This document shows, one piece after another, positions 17,380-27,150 of a DNA stretch of 64,000 bases. Made by a program: the position numbers and the translations under genes. This stretch comes from Puia sp. (GTDB lineage: Bacteria > Bacteroidota > Bacteroidia > Chitinophagales > Chitinophagaceae). The stretch is from assembly GCA_031292515.1 (NCBI GenBank), contig JARLGZ010000109.1:1-64000 (forward strand). The letters are read 5' to 3'. Under the pieces are notes generated by a model. That model saw only the letters and a list, made by a program, of their open reading frames with translations, was not told where the DNA came from and ran no database searches. The first letter of the stretch is position 1; each line of letters starts with the position of its first letter.

Positions 17380-20300
17380 TTATTTATAAAACCATACGCG
17401 CATCAGTGATAAAAGCTGATCGATTTTCAACGGTTTTGTGATATAATCGGATGCCCCTGCCTCGATACATTTCTGCCGGTCGCCTTTCATGGCTTTTGCC
17501 GTTACAGCGATAATGGGCAGCGTGCTGTTCTTATGCTCTCTCCGGATCTTTTGCGTGGTCTCATAGCCGTCCATTTCGGGCATCATGATATCCATCAGCA
17601 CCATGTCCACCTTCTGCCGGTCGTCATTGATGATATGGATGGCGTCTTTGCCGCTTTCCGCGGTGATGACGTTGATATTATAACGTTCGAATACCGTGGT
17701 CAGGGCAAAAAGATTTCTCACATCGTCATCGACGACCAGGATATTTTTCCCGGTCAGGATATCGTCCTTCATCCGGATATTCTCGATTACCTTTCTCTTT
17801 TCCGGAGCCAGGGACTTGTGATTGATATGCAGCTGCAGAACGGTCTCTTCCAGCAGGTGTTCCAGGGAGTTCACCCCTTTCATCAGGACCGTATTGGAAG
17901 TGCGGTTCAGGTGGTGGAGCTCTTTTTTCGAGAAGTCCTTTGCCGAATAGACGATCACGGGCGTATGTTTTTTCTTTATTTCGCTGACCTGGTTGACGAG
18001 GTCGATCCCGGAAATATCGGGAAGCGTATAGTCAAGGATAATACAATCGAACTGGCTGAGGTCTCCCTCCTGGATCGCGCTCTTGCCGGAGGAGGCGATT
18101 GTGACTTCCATCGTATCGCTATGGAGCATTTTGCTGATCTGCGAGGAGTCGATCTCGTTGTCTTCCACGACCAGGATCTTCATCTTGTCCTTCTTCTCAA
18201 AGGAGACGATATCTTCGAAAAGTTCGTTCAGCGCTTCATTCTCGAGGGGCTTCAGCAGGAAGCTCCGGGCGCCCCGTTTAAGCGCCAGGCTCCTGTTCTC
18301 TTCTCCCGAGATGAGGTGGATGGGGATATGCCTGTAGTTGAGGTCATTCCGGAGCAGGTCCAGCACTTTCCAGCCGCTCGTGTCGGGAAGCTTCACATCG
18401 AGGGTGATGGCCACCGGCGTGAACCGGTTGATGAAATCGAAGACCTCTATATAGCTGGTGGCGACGATCGCCTTCATATTATAGTGATGGGCTTTTTCGA
18501 TGATGATCTTTCCGAAGCGGAGATCGTCCTCGACGACGAGCAGGATCTTATCGTTGGATTGTATGTTGGCCCGGTCGTCTCCCGTATCATTGATCATTTC
18601 GTTAACGATATGCATCTTGCCCGATTCGATCCCTTCGTTGGTGACCCGCAGGGAGTTCAGCAAGGTGTCTATCTCGCCGCTATCTTCTCCTAATTTCAGC
18701 TGCTGATACGAACTCAGGCTTTCAGACGTATCCTTGGTAAGGAGGCCTGAAATGCTTTCCATCGGCAGGAATAGCGTAAATGTGCTGCCTTTCGTCGGAT
18801 AGCTCTCCAGTTCGATCGTGCCGCCCAGGAGTTCGGCCAGACCGCGGCTGATGGACAAGCCCAGCCCGGTGCCCCCGTATTTACGGCTGGTCGAACCCTC
18901 CGCCTGCTGAAAGGCTTCGAAAATGATATTCTGTTTCTCCTGTGGAATGCCGATGCCTGTATCGCTGATGGCGAAGGCGACCACTTTTTTCGCGTTATCG
19001 AGAAGCGGATTATTTTGTTTCCAGTTTTTATCGGCCTGGTAGATCCTCAGTTTGACTTCCCCCTTCTCGGTAAATTTGAAGGAATTGGACAGCAGGTTTT
19101 TGAGGATCTGGTTCAGACGCTGGAGGTCCGTTTCCATCCGTTCAGGCAGCCGGGCGTCCGTTTCGATGGTGAAGCGGAGATGCCTGGCTTCGGAGATCGG
19201 CTTGAAAGTGGTCTCGACGAAGGAAGCGATCTCGCCGAACCGGACGGGTGAAATATTGGCCGAGATGAAGCCGGATTCGATCTTGGAAAGGTCCAGGATA
19301 TCGTTGATGAGCTGGATCAGGTCATCGCCGCAGGAATGGATGGTCTTCGCATACCGGATCTGCTTGTCGTTGAGATTACCTTCGGCATTCTCATACAACT
19401 GCTGCGCAAGGATGAGCAGGCTGTTCAGCGGCGTCCTCAGCTCATGAGACATATTGGCGAGGAATTCGGATTTGTATTTGGACGTGAGGGTAAGCTGCTC
19501 GGCTTTTTCTTCCAGCGATCTTCTGGCCTCTTCCACCTCCTTGTTTTTAGCTTCCACTTCGTTCTTCTGTTTTACAAGCAGCAGCGCCTTGTCCTGGAGC
19601 TCGTCGTTGGTTCTTCTCAATTCTTCCTGCTGGATCTTCAGTTCCCCAGCCAGCGATTGCGACTGGGCCAGCAGCTCTTCTGTACGGGTATTGGCTTCGA
19701 TGGTGTTGAGGACGATGCCGATACTCTCCGTCAACTGGCTCAGGAAGTCCAGATGGGTTTCGCTGAACACATCGAGCGAGGCCAGCTCGATAACGGCTTT
19801 CACCTTATTTTCGAAGAGCACGGGAAGGATGATCAGGTTGGCGGGCCTGGACCTTCCGAGACCGGAGCTGATCTTTATATAATTTGAAGGCACATTCGAC
19901 AGGATGATCCTTTCTTTTTCGAAGGCCACCTGCCCAACCAGCCCTTCCCCGATCGCGAATTCTGTCGGGATATTTTTGTCGGAGCGGTATCCGTATGCTG
20001 CAAAGAGATTGAGTTTGACATTCTGTGTGTCCTCGTCCTGTTTCAGGATGTAAAAGGCGCCATAGTGCGCCGTCACCACCTGGGCCAGCTCGGAGAGGAT
20101 ACGCTGGGTGACCGTCTTGAGATCTTTCTGTCCCTGCAGCATCTGCGTAAATTTTGCCAGGTTGGATTTCAGCCAGTCCTGCTCCTGGTTGCGGAGAGTC
20201 GTCTCCTTTAGGTTCGCGATCATCTGGTTGATGGTATCCTTCAAAGCCTCTACTTCCCCTTTTGCTTCCACACGTATCGTCCGGGTCAGGTCGCCCTTCG

Positions 20301-23300
20301 TTACGGCCGAGGCTACTTCTGATATAGAACGGACCTGAGTAGTAAGGTTTTGTGCAAGTTGATTCACATTTTCTGTGAGGTTCTTCCAGATGCCCGATGC
20401 ACCCGGAACGCTGGCTTGTCCGCCCAGTCTGCCTTCTACCCCCACCTCGCGGGCAACCGTAGTAACCTGGTCGGCAAACAGGGCGAGCGTATCGATCATT
20501 TCGTTGATCGTATCGGTGAGCTGGGCCACTTCCCCCCTGGAGACAATCGATAATTTCTGCTTGAGGTTTCCTGTTGCCACGGCGGTTACCACTTTGGCGA
20601 TCCCACGCACCTGGTTGGTGAGGTTAGAGGCCATCATATTCACCGAGTCGGTCAGATCCTTCCAGGTACCGGCCACTCCCCTGACCTCGGCCTGGCCTCC
20701 CAGTTTTCCTTCCGTGCCTACTTCACGCGCCACACGGGTCACTTCGTAGGCAAAAGAGTTTAGTTGTTCGACCATCGTGTTGATCGTATTCTTCAGGTCC
20801 AGGATTTCTCCCTTTACATCGATGGCCACTGTCTTGGACAGGTCACCGCTGGCGACGGCCTTCGTCACTTCGGCGATATTACGTACCTGTGCGGTGAGGT
20901 TACCCGTCATCTGATTCACCGAATCGGTCAGATCCTTCCAGGTCCCGGCAACCCCCGGCACAAACGCCTGCCCCCCCAGTTTACCATCGGTACCCACCTC
21001 ACGGGCCACACGGGTGACCTCGGAGGCAAATGCACGCAACTGATCGACCATGGTATTGAGGGTCTCTTTTAATTGGAGGATTTCTCCGCGCACGTCGACC
21101 GTGATCTTTTTGGACATGTCACCGTTGGCGACGGCGATGGCCACTTCGGCGATATTACGTACCTGTGCGGTGAGGTTACCCGCCATCTGGTTCACCGAGT
21201 CGGTCAGATCCTTCCAGGTCCCGGCAACCCCCGGCACAAACGCCTGTCCTCCCAGTTTGCCATCGGTTCCTACTTCACGCGCCACGCGCGTCACTTCCGA
21301 AGCGAAACCGCGTAATTGATCCACCAGCGTATTGATCGTATTTTTTAATTCCAGGATTTCGCCCTGCACGTCGACGGTGATCTTACGGGAAAGGTCGCCG
21401 TTGGCAACGGCCGTCGTCACCTCGGCGATATTACGCACCTGTGAGGTCAGGTTGGAGGCCATCTTGTTGACGCTATCCGCAAGGTCTTTCCAGGTTCCTC
21501 CCACCCCCGGCACATCGGCCTGTCCGCCGAGTTTGCCTTCCGACCCCACTTCGCGTGCCACGCGCGTCACTTCCGAAGCAAAAGAGTTCAGCTGGTCCAC
21601 CATCGTATTGATCGTATTTTTCAATTCCAGGATTTCGCCTTTCACGTCGACGGTGATCTTACGGGAAAGGTCGCCCTTGGCGACGGCCGTCGTCACCTCG
21701 GCGATATTGCGCACCTGGCCGGTCAGGTTACTGGCCATCCCGTTCACGGAATCGGTCAGGTCCTTCCAGACGCCCCCTACTCCTTCCACGGTAGCCTGTC
21801 CGCCGAGCTTGCCTTCCGATCCTACTTCACGCGCCACGCGCGTCACTTCCGAAGCGAAACCGCGTAACTGGTCCACCATCGTATTGATCGTATTCTTTAA
21901 TTCCAGGATTTCGCCTTTTACATCCACGTCGATTTTCCGGGAGAGGTCGCCTGTGGCGACGGCTGTGGTCACTTCGGCGATATTGCGCACCTGCGAGGTC
22001 AGGTTGGAGGCCATCTTGTTGACGGAATCCGTCAGGTCTTTCCAGGTTCCTCCCACCCCGGGCACATCGGCCTGTCCGCCGAGCTTGCCTTCCGACCCTA
22101 CTTCGCGTGCCACACGCGTCACTTCCGAGCCAAAGGAGTTCAGCTGGTCCACCATCGTATTGATCGTATTCTTCAATTCCAGGATTTCGCCCTTCACGTC
22201 CACCGTGATCTTACGGGAAAGGTCACCCTTTGCTACGGCGGTGGTCACCTCGGCGATATTGCGTACCTGTCCGGTCAGGTTACCTGCCATCCCGTTGACG
22301 GAATCGGTCAGGTCTTTCCAGGTGCCGGCGACGCCTTTTACCTGGGCCTGTCCGCCGAGTTTCCCCTCCGTTCCCACTTCGAGCGCCACGCGGGTGACCT
22401 CCGAGGAGAAGGAGTTGAGCTGATCCACCATCGTATTGATCGTATTCTTCAATTCCAGTATCTCGCCTTTCACGTCGACCGTGATCTTACGGGAAAGATC
22501 ACCTTTTGCCACAGCGGTGGTCACCTCGGCGATATTACGCACCTGCCCGGTCAGGTTGCTGGCCATCTGGTTGACGGAATCGGTCAGGTCCTTCCAGACG
22601 CCTCCTACTCCTTTTACCTTTGCCTGGCCACCGAGTTTTCCCTCCGATCCTACTTCCCTGGCCACACGCGTCACCTCGGCCGAGAAGGAGTTGAGCTGGT
22701 CCACCATCGTATTGATCGTATTCTTTAATTCGAGGATCTCCCCTTTCACATCCACCGTGATCTGCCTCGATAAATCGCCTTTTGCCACGGCGGTGGTCAC
22801 CTCGGCGATATTTCGCACCTGGCCGGTCAGGTTACTTGCCATCTGGTTGACGGAGTCGGTAAGGTCCTTCCAGGTGCCGGCGACGCCTTTCACCTGGGCC
22901 TGCCCGCCGAGCTTTCCTTCCGTTCCCACTTCAAGGGCCACACGCGTCACTTCCGAGGAAAAGGAGTTGAGCTGGTCCACCATCGTATTGATCGTATTCT
23001 TCAACTCGAGGATCTCTCCCTTCACATCCACCGTGATTTTTTTGGAAAGGTCTCCCTTTGCGACGGCTGTCGTCACTTCCGCTATATTCCTCACTTGCGC
23101 GGTCAGGTTGCTTCCCATCTGATTCACGCTGTCCGTCAGGTCCTTCCATACTCCCGCTACGCCCTTGACCTTTGCCTGCCCGCCGAGCTTGCCTTCCGAG
23201 CCTACTTCCCGCGCTACGCGGGTCACTTCCATAGAGAAGAGGTTGAGCTGTTTGACCATATCATTCACTTCTTTGGCAATCCTGGAGAATTCCCCCTGCA

Positions 23301-23835
23301 GGTTGTGACCGCCGATTTCCAGCGGCATCTCCTGGGATAAATTCCCCTTTGCCACGGAACTGATTACATGGGCGATCTCGATCGTCGGATGCACAAGGTC
23401 GGAAATCAATGCGTTGAGCGAGTCGACTCCCGTACTCCAGGATCCCTTCGCATTCGGTACTTCGATACGCTGGGTGAGTTTACCTTGTTTGCCGATGGTG
23501 TTGCCAGCACGGGTGAACTCGTGCATCATCTCTTCGTTGAGGATGATGATCTCATTTAACGTATCGCAGATCTTTCCTTTCAGGCCCACCTCGTCTATCG
23601 GCATCCGTACGCTAAAATTACCGTTCCTGACCTGGGTCAGCACCTGCAATAGTTCTTTCTCATCCGGCATGCCCGAATCGTCCGGCCGGGCATTATAAAA
23701 TGAATCTCCCGCAGTCTCCTTACCATTCGATTTACCGTTTTTTTTCGGGGGAGTGGCGATCGCCGCTTCTGCTTCCTCAAATTGACGGGCGGCATTTCTG
23801 GGAATTGGTTTTTTGTTTATCTTACCGGATGGCAT
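17380..23835 (-). CDS. Giant poly-HAMP hybrid histidine kinase (Nik1-like)
   Basis: A 2151-residue soluble hybrid kinase. Residues 60-220 hold degenerate HAMP-like segments; then eleven repeats of exactly 92 residues run to about 1230, each with a GKLGGQ...[11 protein letters not shown] half and a GDLS...[17 protein letters not shown] half. A GAF-like domain (about 1228-1380), a coiled coil (1390-1450), a kinase core (His1464 in [17 protein letters not shown] near 1625, GGTGLGL near 1654) and three receivers (Asp1813, Asp1935, Asp2082) follow. No transmembrane segment is visible. Fungal group III (Nik1) kinases share the 90-residue HAMP repeat build and sense osmotic stress; by analogy this is a cytosolic stress sensor. 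It is followed by two more kinase genes on the same strand. Confidence 0.93.
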   Translation of the reverse strand: MPSGKINKKPIPRNAARQFEEAEAAIATPPKKNGKSNGKETAGDSFYNARPDDSGMPDEKELLQVLTQVRNGNFSVRMPIDEVGLKGKICDTLNEIIILNEEMMHEFTRAGNTIGKQGKLTQRIEVPNAKGSWSTGVDSLNALISDLVHPTIEIAHVISSVAKGNLSQEMPLEIGGHNLQGEFSRIAKEVNDMVKQLNLFSMEVTRVAREVGSEGKLGGQAKVKGVAGVWKDLTDSVNQMGSNLTAQVRNIAEVTTAVAKGDLSKKITVDVKGEILELKNTINTMVDQLNSFSSEVTRVALEVGTEGKLGGQAQVKGVAGTWKDLTDSVNQMASNLTGQVRNIAEVTTAVAKGDLSRQITVDVKGEILELKNTINTMVDQLNSFSAEVTRVAREVGSEGKLGGQAKVKGVGGVWKDLTDSVNQMASNLTGQVRNIAEVTTAVAKGDLSRKITVDVKGEILELKNTINTMVDQLNSFSSEVTRVALEVGTEGKLGGQAQVKGVAGTWKDLTDSVNGMAGNLTGQVRNIAEVTTAVAKGDLSRKITVDVKGEILELKNTINTMVDQLNSFGSEVTRVAREVGSEGKLGGQADVPGVGGTWKDLTDSVNKMASNLTSQVRNIAEVTTAVATGDLSRKIDVDVKGEILELKNTINTMVDQLRGFASEVTRVAREVGSEGKLGGQATVEGVGGVWKDLTDSVNGMASNLTGQVRNIAEVTTAVAKGDLSRKITVDVKGEILELKNTINTMVDQLNSFASEVTRVAREVGSEGKLGGQADVPGVGGTWKDLADSVNKMASNLTSQVRNIAEVTTAVANGDLSRKITVDVQGEILELKNTINTLVDQLRGFASEVTRVAREVGTDGKLGGQAFVPGVAGTWKDLTDSVNQMAGNLTAQVRNIAEVAIAVANGDMSKKITVDVRGEILQLKETLNTMVDQLRAFASEVTRVAREVGTDGKLGGQAFVPGVAGTWKDLTDSVNQMTGNLTAQVRNIAEVTKAVASGDLSKTVAIDVKGEILDLKNTINTMVEQLNSFAYEVTRVAREVGTEGKLGGQAEVRGVAGTWKDLTDSVNMMASNLTNQVRGIAKVVTAVATGNLKQKLSIVSRGEVAQLTDTINEMIDTLALFADQVTTVAREVGVEGRLGGQASVPGASGIWKNLTENVNQLAQNLTTQVRSISEVASAVTKGDLTRTIRVEAKGEVEALKDTINQMIANLKETTLRNQEQDWLKSNLAKFTQMLQGQKDLKTVTQRILSELAQVVTAHYGAFYILKQDEDTQNVKLNLFAAYGYRSDKNIPTEFAIGEGLVGQVAFEKERIILSNVPSNYIKISSGLGRSRPANLIILPVLFENKVKAVIELASLDVFSETHLDFLSQLTESIGIVLNTIEANTRTEELLAQSQSLAGELKIQQEELRRTNDELQDKALLLVKQKNEVEAKNKEVEEARRSLEEKAEQLTLTSKYKSEFLANMSHELRTPLNSLLILAQQLYENAEGNLNDKQIRYAKTIHSCGDDLIQLINDILDLSKIESGFISANISPVRFGEIASFVETTFKPISEARHLRFTIETDARLPERMETDLQRLNQILKNLLSNSFKFTEKGEVKLRIYQADKNWKQNNPLLDNAKKVVAFAISDTGIGIPQEKQNIIFEAFQQAEGSTSRKYGGTGLGLSISRGLAELLGGTIELESYPTKGSTFTLFLPMESISGLLTKDTSESLSSYQQLKLGEDSGEIDTLLNSLRVTNEGIESGKMHIVNEMINDTGDDRANIQSNDKILLVVEDDLRFGKIIIEKAHHYNMKAIVATSYIEVFDFINRFTPVAITLDVKLPDTSGWKVLDLLRNDLNYRHIPIHLISGEENRSLALKRGARSFLLKPLENEALNELFEDIVSFEKKDKMKILVVEDNEIDSSQISKMLHSDTMEVTIASSGKSAIQEGDLSQFDCIILDYTLPDISGIDLVNQVSEIKKKHTPVIVYSAKDFSKKELHHLNRTSNTVLMKGVNSLEHLLEETVLQLHINHKSLAPEKRKVIENIRMKDDILTGKNILVVDDDVRNLFALTTVFERYNINVITAESGKDAIHIINDDRQKVDMVLMDIMMPEMDGYETTQKIRREHKNSTLPIIAVTAKAMKGDRQKCIEAGASDYITKPLKIDQLLSLMRVWFYK
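20416..23175. repeat. 276-bp coding tandem repeats of the HAMP array
   Basis: Ten full 276-base periods (92 codons each, measured GGQ to GGQ, residues 221-1140) lie in this interval, and the eleventh unit extends to either side. Units are highly similar in protein and largely so in DNA. Unit types alternate: SEG/ARE units with K-V-K-G and TEG/ALE units with Q-V-K-G (units 1-4), then D-V-P-G and T-V-E-G units (5-7), then two TDG/F-V-P-G units (8-9). This suggests block duplication. The plus strand shows long chance frames here because of the repeat. Confidence 0.9.
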
Positions 23836-23858
23836 ATCGTATTTTTATTTTTGTCCTT

Positions 23859-23866
23859 CAAATTTA
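23859..23866 (-). promoter_or_regulatory. -7 promoter element of the poly-HAMP kinase operon
   Basis: The minus strand reads TAAATTTG, an exact TAnnTTTG box, 23 bases upstream of the kinase ATG at 23835, giving a leader of about 15 bases. A -33 TTG is not clear; a T-rich tract occupies that place. Confidence 0.45.
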
Positions 23867-24079
23867 ACTGATTATGAAAAAGAAAAAAATAGTCTAAAAC
23901 CCCCTGTTATGATACATTTGGCAAGGTTTCTGGTTTGACGTATCAACTGGGAAAAACTTTTCCTGTGTCAAGGCCCCGGCCCGGGCGTGAAAAGAGTATT
24001 TTTTAAATGACCTCCCGCATTAAACTTAATAGAATGAATTCATTCTTAAAGAAGACTAGCCTGGTATAACCCACTATGT

Positions 24080-24499
24080 ATGAAAAGTAACTCTTCTCAT
24101 CTTATCTTTATCGTCGACGATGATCCGGACGACCGGCAAATCATACTGGATGCCTTTCTGGAGAACAGCCCGCAGATCGATTATGTCTTCATAGAGAACG
24201 CAGAGGCGCTCCTGGAGAACCTTTACTCGGATCAATCGGAGTTCCCTTCGTTGATCCTGCTTGATCTGAATATGCCGGGTATGCTTGGATTACAGGCGTT
24301 AAAAGAGATCCGGAGCAACAGGAATTTCAGCCATATACCCGTTATTGTTCTCACCACATCGACCCTTGAGCAGGACAGGAAGGCTTCCTACGAACTGGGC
24401 GCCAATTGCTTCCTGAAAAAACCCGATTCCTATAACCGGCTCGTGGACCTCACTCAATCCATTCTTAAGCTCTGGCAGAACGACTTAAGCCTTTCGTGA
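24080..24499 (+). CDS. Single-domain response regulator (CheY-like)
   Basis: A 139-residue stand-alone receiver domain: acidic pocket VDDDPDD (12-18), phosphoacceptor Asp62 in LLDLNMPG, Thr in VLTTS and Lys in FLKKPDS. It belongs to the family of receivers often found beside multi-domain kinases, acting as a phosphate shuttle or by protein contact rather than DNA binding. It is divergently transcribed from the poly-HAMP kinase, 244 bases away, and is the most likely diffusible partner of that kinase cluster. The stop codon lies within a long hairpin. Confidence 0.88.
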   Translation: MKSNSSHLIFIVDDDPDDRQIILDAFLENSPQIDYVFIENAEALLENLYSDQSEFPSLILLDLNMPGMLGLQALKEIRSNRNFSHIPVIVLTTSTLEQDRKASYELGANCFLKKPDSYNRLVDLTQSILKLWQNDLSLS

Positions 24500-24528
24500 A
24501 GATGGGGAAATATTTCCCCATCTTCACG
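24495..24528. terminator. Long perfect hairpin at the end of the response regulator gene
   Basis: A 34-base near-perfect palindrome (arms cgtgaagatgggga and tccccatcttcacg) starts within the last codon and stop of the response regulator. It lacks a T-tract, so it is either a Rho-assisted or processing stem, or an RNA 3' stabiliser, rather than a classic terminator. The next 400 bases (24529-24930) hold no gene I can support; a 108-codon frame there has no recognisable features. Confidence 0.5.
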
Positions 24529-24930
24529 GGATGGTCTCCGGCGCAGGACCGGGGAGTGGTTTTTTTGACCAACCGTTAACAAACCGGGCAGCCGCGGAAC
24601 CATTCAGCATCCGGATGATCCCGGCGGTCCAGCGGGCCGTTTATCCCCATTGGCGATACGGGCGGGAACGGCTTTTGATGCTATACCCTTCAGGAGATCC
24701 GGATGGCCGGATGTTTCAGTTTACCGGATATCCGGCCGGCGGCATATTTTTCGTTTATACATGTGGGATAGTATCCGTTTGGGTATCATTCCATGTGCCA
24801 CCGACCGATAGGCAGTCAAACCGGAAGATCCCCGGAGATCTGTTAATGATCGGCTAAACCCGGCGTGATGAAAGAATGATCTTTGATTATTGATTAACTT
24901 TAGAACGATCTCATCTCAAATTCGGGCAAC

Positions 24931-25308
24931 ATGAAAAAGCTATTTTTCCCGGCCCTGCTGTTTTCGGCTCTTTTTTTTGCAGGACGACTGGACGCGCAGT
25001 TAAACATTCCACAGCCGTATAATACAGAGACCTATAAAAAGGAGCAGACGGCTGATGACAGCGTAGGACATATTATCCTCAAACCTACCATTTTGCAAAG
25101 CGGAGCGACTTTGTTTGTAGACAGGTACCGGCGACAGCCTTTCGTTCTCGATTTCTTTAACGCTGGCGGCGCGAGGATCGCGACCTACCAGGTGCGTGAC
25201 AATTCCTTTTACATCAATACTTCCGGTTGGGGCAGGGGGATCTACTTTTACCGCGCCGAAGATGCCTTTCATCCTTTCATCGATGCGGGCAGGATCATCG
25301 TGCTCTGA
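24931..25308 (+). CDS. Small secreted protein resembling a type IX sorting domain
   Basis: A 125-residue protein with a clear signal peptide (MKKLFFPALLFSALFF, cleavage near the AQ at about 22-23). The last 60 residues, from FVLDFFNAGGARI to GRGIYFYRAEDAFHPFIDAGRIIVL (here abbreviated by its key words), follow the pattern of the type A sorting domain of the type IX secretion system: two hydrophobic strands, a W/G-RGIYFYR core and a GRIIVL end. Normally that domain is fused to a large cargo; here only about 45 residues precede it. Function unknown. It may be a stand-alone beta-sandwich surface protein or a shortened cargo. Confidence 0.6.
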   Translation: MKKLFFPALLFSALFFAGRLDAQLNIPQPYNTETYKKEQTADDSVGHIILKPTILQSGATLFVDRYRRQPFVLDFFNAGGARIATYQVRDNSFYINTSGWGRGIYFYRAEDAFHPFIDAGRIIVL

Positions 25309-25353
25309 TCTCAGATGTCTCATGCAACTTAGCCGGCCGGTGTCTCACCCGCT

Positions 25354-27150
25354 TTAGTCGACCGGCTCCAGGATGACGGATTTCAGGCTGAATAATGCTG
25401 ACCCCTGCTGTGCGGCGGACAACCTCAGCGTATAAAGGCCGGCTTTCGGGACCGTAACGATGGCCACCGGGTGCCTGATAAAAAGTATAGGATTGCCTTC
25501 TTCCAGCTTCGAAGTCCGCAGGGTCTCAAATTTATATTCTTTTCCGTCGAATAAAAGAGTTCCTTCCTGTCTGCTGTTCTCCGGAGGGCATGCATATTCC
25601 AGCAGCACTTTATAATCTCCGGGATCGGTGATCCTCGCCAGGAACGAGACGGAGTCTTCAGGACGGCTCATACCTGTTACGCAGGTGGCGTGTTTCCAGT
25701 CGCCAAAATAATGGCTGAAGGTCAGCGATTCTATTTTGGCGCTCCCATGCAATCGCGCAAAGACGGCGTCAAGCGGGTTCTCTTTATATCCCGCGGAGAC
25801 CGTCAAGGGCGTTGTCAGGTCGAATTTGCGGGGAGTGCCTTTATAAGCGACGACCAATACGGTATTCCTCTTATCGGATAAGGTTCCGATGCTGATCTCG
25901 ATGGCGGATCCTCTTTTTTTCCAGCGCAGGGGCTGATGGGTATCCAGCTGATAGATCGCCGAGACAGCCGCATCGAAATCAGGGATCAGCAGGCGTCCAT
26001 TCGAAGGTCTCTCGAATATGTGCAGATATAATTTGCCGGGCTTCGAGGTGGTGACCCCCCAGGGTTGCGCAGGCACCAGGCCATAGGTGGTACCATAGAT
26101 GCTCTCCCCGAAACGGCCAAGCCAGCTGCCGGTTTCGAGCAGGTATTTTTGGGAATAGGCCGGGAGTCGGCCCGTACCGTCCGGACCGATATTCAGCATC
26201 AGGTTTCCTCCTTTGGAGGCGGTACCGGCCAGCAGCCGGATGATCTCACCGGACGACTTGAAATTCATGTCGTGCGAGATATATCCCCAGGAGTCGTTGT
26301 GGGTATAGATGGCTTCCCAGGCGCCCGCGACCGGCAGCGGTGGCACCTCCGAATCACCAAAATCCCGGTAGTCTCCCAACCCTTGTCCCACACGGCTGCT
26401 AAACAGGGCGTCCGGTTGCAATGCATGCAGGGTGTCTATCATCGCCTGGGTCTGCTCCTTGCTGAGACCGCCCGGCATATCGAACCAGAGAATACCCAAT
26501 GGACCGTAATGCGTCAACAGCTCTTTGATCTGCGGAACGGATTTCCCCTGATAGTAGCGCTGATAATCTTTCCGGGATTCGTCAAAATCCCAATCGTTAC
26601 CGCCCCCATTCGCCTCATGCCAGTCCAGGTATTGGGAATAATAAAAACCGAAATGCAACCCTTCTTTGCGTACCGCTTCGGACAGGGCCTTCATGGGGTC
26701 TTTACCGTACGGGCTGGCTTTCACGACATTGAAATCGCTCACTTTCGAGTCGAACATCGCAAAGCCTTCATGGTGTTTGGCGGTGACTACCATATAACGG
26801 AACCCGGATTGCCGGGCAAATTTCGCCCATTCTTCCGCGTCGAAGCCGACGGGGTTGAATTGCTGTGCCACGGCCGCATATTCGGCTGCGGGGATGCGGG
26901 CGCGGTTCATGATCCATTCCCCGCTGCCATAATAGTTCTTGTTCTTCCAGGTCCCGGCGAGCTGGGAATACAAGCCCCAATGAACGAACATCCCGAATTT
27001 GGCATCCTTGAACCATTGAATCCCCGCGGGTTCATGGCCGGAGGATACCCGGTTGTCCCATCGTTCGATCTCCTGGGGCTTCGCCTCGTTTGTGAGCAGG
27101 ACGACTGTAAGGACACAGGGCAGCAGGCGGCGCTTAAAATAGTTCTTCAT
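25354..27150 (-). CDS. Alpha-L-fucosidase, GH29
   Basis: A 598-residue exported glycosidase that removes alpha-linked fucose from glycans. A basic, hydrophobic signal peptide (about 1-24) leads into the GH29 barrel: KFGMFVHWGLYS, TAKHHEGFAMF, and the catalytic nucleophile Asp224 in GILWFDMPGG. The C-terminal 180 residues look like beta-sandwich carbohydrate-binding domains. Its start codon overlaps the stop of the upstream bimodular esterase by ATGA, so the two are translationally coupled and probably act on one fucosylated and acetylated polysaccharide such as a plant cell wall glycan. No SusC/SusD pair is in view. Confidence 0.92.
   Translation of the reverse strand: MKNYFKRRLLPCVLTVVLLTNEAKPQEIERWDNRVSSGHEPAGIQWFKDAKFGMFVHWGLYSQLAGTWKNKNYYGSGEWIMNRARIPAAEYAAVAQQFNPVGFDAEEWAKFARQSGFRYMVVTAKHHEGFAMFDSKVSDFNVVKASPYGKDPMKALSEAVRKEGLHFGFYYSQYLDWHEANGGGNDWDFDESRKDYQRYYQGKSVPQIKELLTHYGPLGILWFDMPGGLSKEQTQAMIDTLHALQPDALFSSRVGQGLGDYRDFGDSEVPPLPVAGAWEAIYTHNDSWGYISHDMNFKSSGEIIRLLAGTASKGGNLMLNIGPDGTGRLPAYSQKYLLETGSWLGRFGESIYGTTYGLVPAQPWGVTTSKPGKLYLHIFERPSNGRLLIPDFDAAVSAIYQLDTHQPLRWKKRGSAIEISIGTLSDKRNTVLVVAYKGTPRKFDLTTPLTVSAGYKENPLDAVFARLHGSAKIESLTFSHYFGDWKHATCVTGMSRPEDSVSFLARITDPGDYKVLLEYACPPENSRQEGTLLFDGKEYKFETLRTSKLEEGNPILFIRHPVAIVTVPKAGLYTLRLSAAQQGSALFSLKSVILEPVD

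Noticed and set aside
20416-23175. Regularly spaced repeats that could be mistaken for a CRISPR array
   Set aside because: The period is 276 bp, it is in frame and codes HAMP units; no cas genes are present.
20350-23700. Long plus-strand open frames (one of 363 codons at 21332-22423) opposite the HAMP array
   Set aside because: They are shadows created by the 276-bp repeats of the minus-strand kinase; their products are repeats of Ser/Thr/Ser-Pro words with no family likeness.
24531-24857. A 108-codon plus-strand frame after the single-domain receiver
   Set aside because: No domain, signal peptide or promoter is visible, and it begins next to a hairpin. The region is better left as non-coding.
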